Of a stretch of 7,952 nucleotides of DNA, positions 1 to 4,648 are shown one piece after another. The stretch is from the NCBI GenBank assembly GCA_018432565.1, contig JAHDSS010000032.1, positions 1 to 7,952 on the forward strand, written 5' to 3'. Numbering within the stretch: the stretch's first letter is position 1; each line of letters starts with the position of its first letter. Source of the DNA: Kiritimatiellia bacterium. GTDB taxonomy: Bacteria > Verrucomicrobiota > Kiritimatiellia > CAIQIC01 > Lenti-01. Below the pieces are notes generated by a model. That model did no database searches. It was not told where the DNA came from and saw only the letters and a program-made list of their open reading frames with translations. A program made the translations under genes and the position numbers.

Positions 1-84
1 ATTAAGAGCGAGGATTAGGGCAGAGGTAATGAGTCCGGTCGTACAGAATCGGATAACCGTTTGGATTTTTCTGGGTGGTATCAT
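1..84 (-). CDS. Partial gene start, possible signal peptide of an exported protein
   Basis: An open frame begins with ATG at 84 and runs leftwards out of the window with no stop, giving 28 residues. The peptide has a basic start (R5, K6, R12) followed by a hydrophobic run from about F13 to L27 containing TTGLITSALILAL. This looks like the n- and h-regions of a Sec signal peptide or an N-terminal membrane anchor. No cleavage site is visible before the edge. The purine-rich stretch just upstream of ATG (AAAGAA) is a poor ribosome binding site. The AT-rich TAATACTATG and a 15-bp palindrome (106-120) lie 15-36 bases upstream, where a promoter or operator would be expected. There is too little sequence to name a family. 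It could be a chance open frame, but the signal-like composition and the regulatory-looking upstream region favour a real gene. Confidence 0.4.
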   Translation of the reverse strand, partial: MIPPRKIQTVIRFCTTGLITSALILALN

Positions 85-105
85 TTCTTTAGCCCAACAT
101 AGTAT

Positions 106-237
106 TATGCGTCACGCATAGCAGGGGCGTGGGTGCGGGATTTCCTTGGTTTCCGTCATCATGGGTATTGCAAGGCAACTGGTTGGAAGCTGAACTGGAC
201 GCATAGCAAGGCGGGCAGGAGGTCGTGATATGCGTCA
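106..237. repeat. Cluster of four TATGCGT heptamers in palindromic and direct arrangement
   Basis: The heptamer TATGCGT occurs at 106-112 and 229-235, and its complement ACGCATA at 114-120 and 199-205. The first pair forms a perfect 7-bp inverted repeat around one central C (106-120). The second pair faces outwards as GACGCATA (198-205) and TATGCGTC (229-236). The matches extend to ACGCATAGCA (114-123 and 199-208) and TATGCGTCA (106-114 and 229-237). Four copies of a heptamer in 132 bp is far above chance. The palindrome lies about 22 bp upstream of the probable start at 84, so a regulator binding site is one reading. Remnants of a dispersed repeat are the other. Confidence 0.55.
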
Positions 238-676
238 AGCCGGGGGGGCGACATGGGCTTTACGGTGGGCATAAGGGCACTTGATTGATTTGAATGCTCC
301 AGTGACTGGGGGAAGGGTAGTGAGAGGGGGAGGGGGAGTCAAGGCTGGCAAGGCCGGCCTAATTCAGAATTAATAATTAGGAATTAATCCTCCTTTGCCC
401 AAGGCTGCGGCGGGCAAGCATGTCGCGGCACGCAACCGCGGTCATGCCCGCGCAGTCCCCAAAGGGATCGGGGCCGCCGCGATCCGGCGGACAAACAGCT
501 GCCGGCCTCGACGCGACCGGCTACAACACGGCACGGATGGTTCGGCGGGGCAATCCCTTGGCGGCTTCGCGTCTTGGCGTGAGGGGGGGGGGCTGGCGAT
601 GGGTTGAATGCGGGGTGCGGATTTATAGATTATAGACCCCTCTACGACCCCTCAATTGCTGTGCATGGCTGGATGC
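238..676. other. Non-coding stretch with no convincing gene
   Basis: This stretch holds only short overlapping open frames with no family resemblance and no ribosome binding sites. It contains a purine-rich patch (about 318-340, AGAGGGGGAGGGGGAG), an AT-rich repeat (361-390) and a GC-rich block (395-600). Near the end of that block, TTGGCGGCTTCGCGTCTTGG resembles the CTTGGCGTCTTGGCG-like intergenic repeats seen in many environmental bacterial genomes. A G10 homopolymer follows at 583-592. GACCCCTC is repeated with an 11-bp period at 635-642 and 646-653, just downstream of the toxin gene. No clear intrinsic terminator for the toxin transcript is visible. The stretch looks like decayed or repeat-derived spacer DNA. 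Confidence 0.5.
361..390. repeat. AT-rich island with duplicated GAATTAAT
   Basis: A 30-bp block made almost only of A and T sits inside GC-rich DNA. GAATTAAT occurs at 367-374 and again at 381-388, and ATTAAT is itself a palindrome. The block resembles AATTAAGAATTAA-type intergenic repeats seen in some environmental genomes. That resemblance is from memory and was not checked. No promoter spacing leads to a convincing gene on either side. Confidence 0.4.
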
Positions 677-1081
677 TCATTCCTGTTTTTGCCTGGTTCC
701 CCAAAAGGTGCGGGGTGTTAGGATTTTGACCCTTTTGTAGCGTTTCAGTGTAAGTAGATCTTTATCGCCGGTAATCATGGCATCTGCATCCCCGCTGATG
801 GCCACGCCCAAAACCATAAGGTCATTAGGATCACGACAAGCGGCTGAATCAACGATCCCCGGCCTTACAACCTGCGCGTTATTTTCAAGTAATTTTATGA
901 ACTCGGAAATAATCGGCTGGGGAATTCTCAGCTTATTCCGCAGCTTGTCTTCGATTTCATCAAGAATACCACGGCATAGGATGATCTGATGCTGCTCGAT
1001 GCAGAGTTCCATAATCGCTTCGCAGAGCCCGTGGGTTGCGGCCGCCGCGATGGCGACGTTAGCATCAATAACGACCCTCAT
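677..1081 (-). CDS. PIN-domain ribonuclease toxin (COG1569-like, VapC-type)
   Basis: This 134-residue protein is a single PIN domain, the metal-dependent RNase fold of type II toxins. It starts with the typical strand MRVVIDANV, giving acidic D6 with N8. The second acidic position is probably E42 in ILDEIEDKL, the third D87 in RDPNDLMVL, and the last D106/D108 in ITGDKDLL. The end ILTPRTF is typical of the PIN subfamily called 'putative toxin-antitoxin system toxin component' (COG1569). The length matches that family. Its ATG overlaps the antitoxin stop as ATGA (1078-1081), so the two are probably translationally coupled and expressed from the antitoxin promoter. The gene is visibly poorer in GC than the sugar genes to the right, which suggests horizontal acquisition. 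All expected acidic residues are present, so it is probably active. The RNA target cannot be inferred. Confidence 0.9.
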   Translation of the reverse strand: MRVVIDANVAIAAAATHGLCEAIMELCIEQHQIILCRGILDEIEDKLRNKLRIPQPIISEFIKLLENNAQVVRPGIVDSAACRDPNDLMVLGVAISGDADAMITGDKDLLTLKRYKRVKILTPRTFWGTRQKQE

Positions 1082-1293
1082 TTCAGGGCCTTGAATACAT
1101 CCTCATCAGTCAACAGGCCTTGCGCCTCGGCAAAGGGAAGGATCTTCTTGCGTACTGACCGGAATCGCTCAATGGAAATGTAGCGGCGCAGGGACTCTCT
1201 CACGATATCGCTGACGCCGCGATTTTCTTTGCGACTGATCACATCGAGTTCGGATTTCAGCGTATCCGGCAAACGGACAGTGAGTGTTGTCAT
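1078..1293 (-). CDS. Ribbon-helix-helix antitoxin (CopG/Arc type) of the PIN toxin
   Basis: This 71-residue protein would neutralise the PIN toxin and repress its own operon. Residues 2-9 (TTLTVRLP) form the DNA-contacting beta ribbon. Residues 11-22 form helix A. The turn G26-V27-S28-D29 leads into helix B (IVRESLRRYI). This is the standard ribbon-helix-helix layout. The tail, with LPFAEAQG and LTDEDVFKAL (about 52-70), is the part that usually wraps the toxin. I chose the ATG at 1293, although the frame extends back to 1341, because AGGAGG lies 6 bases upstream (1305-1300) and the protein family starts with MTTLTVRLP. The promoter hexamers overlap the longer frame, which rules out an upstream start. 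The stop overlaps the toxin start by 4 bp. Confidence 0.9.
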   Translation of the reverse strand: MTTLTVRLPDTLKSELDVISRKENRGVSDIVRESLRRYISIERFRSVRKKILPFAEAQGLLTDEDVFKALK

Positions 1294-1304
1294 TTCCAGC
1301 CTCC

Positions 1305-1341
1305 TGCACGACAATGTAGTGCATGGTTCTTGCCTTGTCAA
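1305..1341 (-). promoter_or_regulatory. Sigma70-type promoter and likely autoregulatory operator of the toxin-antitoxin operon
   Basis: Reading the minus strand, TTGACA (1341-1336) is a perfect -35 box. A 17-base spacer follows, then TACATT (1318-1313), which matches 4 of 6 bases of the -10 box. Transcription would begin near 1307, leaving a leader of only about 13 bases that is mostly the AGGAGG ribosome binding site. An inverted repeat TGCAC (1305-1309) and GTGCA (1319-1323) flanks the -10 box. Its arms are 14 bp apart, a spacing that suits a pair of ribbon-helix-helix half-sites. Self-repression by the antitoxin is the usual control of such modules, and here it is inferred from the position of the repeat. 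Confidence 0.7.
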
Positions 1342-1362
1342 CCGGCCATAGGCATCCAGGCG

Positions 1363-1635
1363 TCAGGGGTTTTTCTTCCGGTGGGGGCAGCCCGGCCAGC
1401 AGCAGGGCCGGCGCATTCCCTCCTTGATCTCCGTGCGGACCCGTTCGATCCGGCGCTGACGGGTATCCGCTTTCCGGGCGTCCAGCACCCAGCAAATCCA
1501 CTCGTTGCGCGCGAGCGGCGTCAGATTCTTCCAGCGTTCCAAGGCGTCGGCGTCGCCCGCCAGTGCCTGGCGCAAATCCTTCGGTAGTCGGTGAACCGTG
1601 CCCGCGGGGATGGGGTTGGATTGTCGGGTTTTCAT
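1363..1635 (-). CDS. Short YdeI/OmpD-associated family protein with Cys-rich tail
   Basis: This 90-residue protein resembles the C-terminal helical part of the YdeI/OmpD-associated family (bacteriocin-protection type, Pfam PF13376). The family's biochemical role is not settled. Residues 16-34 (LPKDLRQALAGDADALERW) form the first helix. NLTPLARNEWICWV (37-50) and RKADTRQRRIERVRTEIKEG (54-73) are the characteristic helices of the family. The tail R75-R76-P77-C78-C79-W80-P81-G82-C83-P84-H85 offers three Cys and one His in eight residues, possibly a small metal site. It is shorter than full-length YdeI proteins (roughly 130-200 residues) and lacks an N-terminal domain. The ATG at 1635 is preceded by AGGAAA about 6 bases upstream. 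The frame is open further upstream, but that part covers a palindromic repeat and has unrelated low-complexity composition. It is likely a separate transcript from the antitoxin operon downstream. Confidence 0.75.
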   Translation of the reverse strand: MKTRQSNPIPAGTVHRLPKDLRQALAGDADALERWKNLTPLARNEWICWVLDARKADTRQRRIERVRTEIKEGMRRPCCWPGCPHRKKNP

Positions 1636-1672
1636 GGCGGGTTTCCTGCCCCCTCCGGAGCGGCGATCCGGA

Positions 1673-1743
1673 TTTTCCACGGTGTGGAAAAAAAGTTTCC
1701 ATAGTGTGGAAAACCGGACCAAAAAGTTTCCATGGCGTGGAAA
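1673..1743. repeat. Three tandem palindromes TTTCCA-N5-TGGAAA
   Basis: Three copies of TTTCCA, five bases, TGGAAA occur at 1674-1690, 1696-1712 and 1727-1743. The five-base centres are CGGTG, TAGTG and TGGCG. The first copy extends to TTTTCCAC/GTGGAAAA arms (1673-1691). Centres lie at 1682, 1704 and 1735, so the spacings are 22 and 31 bp, close to two and three helical turns. On the minus strand each of copies 2 and 3 is followed by CTTTTT. The array sits between the hydrolase stop (1754) and the start of the YdeI-like gene (1635), both on the minus strand. It could therefore act as operators for the YdeI-like gene, as weak terminators after the hydrolase gene, or as a dispersed extragenic repeat. 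The regular centre and spacing point to a dimeric DNA-binding protein or a repeat family. Confidence 0.75.
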
Positions 1744-1753
1744 ACCTGCAGGT

Positions 1754-2755
1754 TCATGGGGTTGGGCCGGGGGATTGCGGGGCAGGCAGGCTGAGGAAAT
1801 CGGCGACCAGGGAGCGCCAGGCGCCGGGGTGGGTGGCGGCATAGGAGCCGTGGCCGACGCCGTCGAAAGTGACGAAGGATTTCTGCGGGACGGGGGCGGC
1901 ATCGAAGACGCGCCGGGCTTGTTCCACGGGGGCGCGGGGGTCGTCGCGGCCGTGCAGAAAGAGGGCGGGGCAGACGAGGGAGCGGGCGTCGCGGGCCGGG
2001 CGGTGGGCAAAGCCGTTGAATCCGAACTGCCGCCCGCCCCAGAAGGTCATCAGCTGGGCAGACGGAAACGACGGCACGCCCATGGCGCGGAAGCGCGAGC
2101 GGATGGCGTTGAGCAGGGTGTCGAAAACGGATTCGAGAATGACGGCGTCGGGGTGAACGTCATGGGCGTGGATGGCGCGGAGGATGGCGGCGGAGCCCAT
2201 GCTTTGACCGTACAGGATGAGGCGGGAGGCCGGCAGGTTCCGGCGGGCGAACGCCACGGCGGCGGCCACGTCTTCGGCCTCCAGCCAGCCGAGGGTGGAA
2301 TAGGACTCCGACGAGCCGCCCGATCCGCGGAAGTCCACGAGCAGGACGGAAGCGCCCAGGCGATGGAGTTCGCGGGCTTCGCGCAGGAGGCGGGTCTTTT
2401 CGGTGGAATAGCCGTGGAAGAAGAGGACCAGCGGGGCGTCGGGGCCGCGCGACGCCTGCCACGCGCAGAGGGTGATGCCGCCGGGAACCGGGATCGTGAC
2501 TTCCCGGGCATCGGGGGCGAGGGCGGCCGGCAGCATGGCGTCTTCCGGCCGGGGCAGATGGACGCCGGACCGCAGCACGCGCAGGCGGTCGGCGGGGGCC
2601 AGATCCTCGGGGCGGGCCGTGCGCGTGCCGCCGGGGGCGTAGTGCAGCATGGCGCGGGCATGGCGGCAGGCGAGGAGGTTCAATGCCGCGAACCCCGCCA
2701 GCAGCAGCAGGCCGGCCGTCCAGGCCGGTACTGCAAGGCGTCGGAGCCGTTTCAT
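1754..2755 (-). CDS. Alpha/beta hydrolase with N-terminal membrane anchor (COG1073-like)
   Basis: This 333-residue serine hydrolase probably acts on an ester or similar bond at the cell envelope, on an unknown substrate. Residues 1-6 are basic (MKRLRR). Residues 12-29 are a hydrophobic segment ending in N-L-L-A-C30, so it is either a membrane anchor or, less surely, a lipoprotein signal. The alpha/beta fold follows: the oxyanion HG at 114-115 (LFFHGYST), VDFRGSGGSS (140-149), the nucleophile elbow G183-Q-S185-M-G187, the likely acid D272 in HGRDDP, and the base H302 in GVGHGS. The full triad is present. The layout matches the BEM46/YfhR-like group of COG1073. ATG at 2755 gives the expected anchor, although no strong ribosome binding site is seen before it (only CCCCCC). 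It lies 110 bp downstream of the phosphatase gene on the same strand, possibly in one transcript, but no functional link is evident. Confidence 0.85.
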   Translation of the reverse strand: MKRLRRLAVPAWTAGLLLLAGFAALNLLACRHARAMLHYAPGGTRTARPEDLAPADRLRVLRSGVHLPRPEDAMLPAALAPDAREVTIPVPGGITLCAWQASRGPDAPLVLFFHGYSTEKTRLLREARELHRLGASVLLVDFRGSGGSSESYSTLGWLEAEDVAAAVAFARRNLPASRLILYGQSMGSAAILRAIHAHDVHPDAVILESVFDTLLNAIRSRFRAMGVPSFPSAQLMTFWGGRQFGFNGFAHRPARDARSLVCPALFLHGRDDPRAPVEQARRVFDAAPVPQKSFVTFDGVGHGSYAATHPGAWRSLVADFLSLPAPQSPGPTP

Positions 2756-2865
2756 GGGGGGAGCGTCACGCAAATCGCGGGAAATGGGAATCCAAATCCA
2801 CTCGATCGCGGCGGAGAGCGGCCCGGCGGTGCTTATGCAAAGCGAGCTGTTTCGGACGCGAGGGG
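2756..2865. other. Intergenic spacer between phosphatase and hydrolase genes
   Basis: On the minus strand this spacer follows the phosphatase stop and precedes the hydrolase start. No hairpin with a T-run and no well-spaced promoter hexamers are visible. The hydrolase frame stays open through it, but the translation there has no family features, so an upstream start for the hydrolase is not supported. Confidence 0.4.
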
Positions 2866-3696
2866 TCAGGGAGGAGGCAGCAGGTGGAAGTGGCGGGCGC
2901 CCTGGAGGACGCCGCTGGTGGCGGGGAGGGTGGCGCGGTAGAGGCGGTCGGCGAGGCCGCGTTCGGCGAGGGTCTGTGCGGCGCGCCCGGCGAGGGTGTC
3001 GGAGGCATTGGCGACGACAATGGCGCGGAAGCCGCAGGTCAGCGCGGCGAGATCGTTGCCGGAATCGCCGGAGAAGACGACTTCGTCGGGGGAGAAATCG
3101 GCGTGGGTGGCAAGCCAGAGGAGGGCGGCGGCCTTGGAGGCGCCGGCGGGCAGGATGTCGAGGAGTCCTTCGTCGCGGAAGGGATTGAGGCTGGCGAGGC
3201 AGGCATAGGGCAGGCCGGCTTCCCGGAGGCGCTGATTGATGCGGGCGGCCAGGATTTCGGTGTCCGCCGCGGCGGAGAAGCAGCTGATTTTGAAGCGCTG
3301 CTGGCGCTCGGGGGGCTGGAGGGTCAGGCCGTCCATGCCGACCAGCAGGGACTCCACGGCATCGCGGCCGATGCCGCGGGTCTGCTCGGACAAATGGGTT
3401 TCGAAGGGGGTATAGGGGGCGTAGCGGTTGTCTTGCCGGCGGTGGATGGACGTGCCGACATCGCAGACGATCCAATCGGGGAGCGGCAGTGCATAGCGGG
3501 CGACGACATCGAGAACGGAGGCCAGATGGCGGCCGGTGGCATAGACGAGGCCGAGGCGGTGTTCCGCGCGCGCCTGCCGGAATGTGTCCAGGGCGGAAAC
3601 GTTGTCCGGGCGGTCGGGCAGGGGGATGAACGTGCCGTCGAGGTCGGTGGCGAGCACGCGGGGCGGAATATGCGGATTTGGATTGAAAAACGTCAT
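2866..3696 (-). CDS. spp: HAD-IIB phosphatase, likely sucrose-6-phosphate phosphatase
   Basis: This 276-residue cytoplasmic phosphatase of the Cof/sucrose-phosphatase branch of the HAD superfamily probably removes phosphate from sucrose-6-phosphate. Motif I is LATDLDGTF, with nucleophile D18 and acid/base D20. Motif II is T54 in VYATGRH. Motif III is probably K188 in GASKAAAL. Motif IV is GDSGNDLAAL, with D211 and D215. The cap region (about 83-180) contains RFKISCF, the substrate-side motif shared with sucrose phosphatases. All catalytic positions are present. The length is close to the bacterial family's, usually about 240-280 residues. ATG at 3696 is chosen. An in-frame ATG at 3708 would add four residues, and neither start has a clear ribosome binding site. 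The gene is divergent from the kinase-synthase-amylosucrase operon, which supports sucrose phosphate as substrate. Another sugar phosphate is possible. Confidence 0.8.
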   Translation of the reverse strand: MTFFNPNPHIPPRVLATDLDGTFIPLPDRPDNVSALDTFRQARAEHRLGLVYATGRHLASVLDVVARYALPLPDWIVCDVGTSIHRRQDNRYAPYTPFETHLSEQTRGIGRDAVESLLVGMDGLTLQPPERQQRFKISCFSAAADTEILAARINQRLREAGLPYACLASLNPFRDEGLLDILPAGASKAAALLWLATHADFSPDEVVFSGDSGNDLAALTCGFRAIVVANASDTLAGRAAQTLAERGLADRLYRATLPATSGVLQGARHFHLLPPP

Positions 3697-3718
3697 GTTT
3701 TCGCGCATACTGTATAAC
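3683..3718 (+). promoter_or_regulatory. Divergent control region with candidate promoter for the sucrose operon
   Basis: On the plus strand TTGAAA (3683-3688) is followed after 17 bases by CATACT (3706-3711), a plausible promoter. Transcription would start near 3718, which argues for the kinase ATG at 3761 and against the ATG at 3722. The -35 box and most of the spacer lie inside the first codons of the divergent phosphatase gene. The core ATAC-T-GTAT (3707-3715) is palindromic, so an A/T-rich -10 could be read in both directions. No convincing -35 is seen for the minus strand. A dimeric repressor centred here would control both transcripts, but no regulator gene is in view. Confidence 0.4.
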
Positions 3719-3760
3719 CAGATGGGACATACGGAAAGGCCAATTCGACCGGGGGGCGGC

Positions 3761-4648
3761 ATGGCGGCGCGGGACATCCGCGAGGCGCCGGTGCTGGTGT
3801 TCGGGGAGGTGCTGCTGGACTGTTTTCCGGACGGCCGGCGGGTGCTGGGGGGCGCGCCGTTCAACGTGGCGTGGGGATTGAAGGGATTCGGCCGGGATCC
3901 GCTGCTGGTGAGCGCGACGGGGGCCGACGCGGACGGCCGGGCGGTGCGGGAGAAGATGACGGCGTGGGGGCTGCGGACGGACGGGCTGCAGACGGACCGG
4001 AAGCACGCCACGGGGACGGTGCAGGTGGAGTTCGCGGGCGGCGAGCCGCGCTACGACATCTGCATGCCGCGGGCGTGGGATTTCATCGGCGACGACGGCT
4101 TCGCGGCCGGGAAGGTGCTGTGTCACGGACTGCTGGCGCTGCGCAGCGAAACCAGCCGGCGGACGCTGGAGGCGATTCGGGAGCGCTCGCCGGAGGCGAT
4201 CCGGTTTTTCGACATCAATCTGCGCCCGCCGCATGATTCGCGCGACTTGCTTCGCGACTGGATGCAGGGGGCGGACTGGCTGAAGCTGAACCTCGAGGAG
4301 CTGGCGGCGGTGACGGGGGAAACGAGTCTCTCGCTGGCGCGGTGCGGCGAGCTGCTGGACCGGTTGCGGGCCGATCACGGCATTGGCAACGTGCTGCTGA
4401 CGGCGGGGGCGGAGGGGCTGATGATCCGGGGGGGCTACGGCGAGGCGGTGTGTTCGCCGGCGCCGCGGGTGGAGCGCCTGGCGGACACGGTGGGGGCGGG
4501 CGATTCGATTTCGGCGGTGGCGATTGACGGCCTGCTGCGCGGGGCGCCGGCGCGGGAGATCGCGGAGAAGGCCGGACGGTTTGCTTCGAGGATTTGCGGG
4601 TTGCGCGGAGCGGGTACGGAAGACAAGGAGTTCTATCGACATGAGTGA
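3761..4648 (+). CDS. PfkB-family carbohydrate kinase, probable fructokinase
   Basis: This 295-residue ribokinase/PfkB-family sugar kinase probably phosphorylates fructose to fructose-6-phosphate with ATP. The start VLVFGEVLLDCFPDG (11-25), then GGAPFNVAWGL (30-40), is the sugar-binding N-terminal half typical of fructokinase-like proteins. The C-terminal PfkB signature DTVGAGDSISA (242-252) holds the catalytic base D248 and the anion hole G245-A-G-D. In this signature the usual Phe or Ala after D-S is Ile. The length is typical (about 290-320). ATG at 3761 directly precedes the conserved first strand. An upstream in-frame ATG at 3722 would sit too close to the candidate promoter start. The last 8 bases overlap the synthase start, so the two are translationally coupled. 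In this operon the enzyme would recycle the fructose that amylosucrase releases. Fructose as substrate is inferred from context. Confidence 0.85.
   Translation: MAARDIREAPVLVFGEVLLDCFPDGRRVLGGAPFNVAWGLKGFGRDPLLVSATGADADGRAVREKMTAWGLRTDGLQTDRKHATGTVQVEFAGGEPRYDICMPRAWDFIGDDGFAAGKVLCHGLLALRSETSRRTLEAIRERSPEAIRFFDINLRPPHDSRDLLRDWMQGADWLKLNLEELAAVTGETSLSLARCGELLDRLRADHGIGNVLLTAGAEGLMIRGGYGEAVCSPAPRVERLADTVGAGDSISAVAIDGLLRGAPAREIAEKAGRFASRICGLRGAGTEDKEFYRHE

Noticed and set aside
395..635. Two overlapping short plus-strand open frames
   Set aside because: They are Arg/Ala/Gly-rich, have no ribosome binding site, and lie in a GC-rich stretch where chance frames are expected. Neither resembles a known family.
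1294..1341. A longer antitoxin starting at ATG 1341
   Set aside because: The added 16 codons cover the promoter -35 and -10 boxes, while AGGAGG is correctly placed for ATG 1293.
1673..1743. The palindromes as a CRISPR array
   Set aside because: There are only three short units with spacers of about 5 to 14 bp, no uniform repeat-spacer pattern and no cas genes in the window.
1598..2941. A 447-codon plus-strand open frame
   Set aside because: It is Gly/Ala/Glu-rich and antisense to the hydrolase, and it runs through the palindromic repeats. No domain is visible.
3722..3760. An upstream kinase start at ATG 3722
   Set aside because: It would lie within a few bases of the predicted transcript start, has no ribosome binding site, and adds residues that are not part of the kinase fold.
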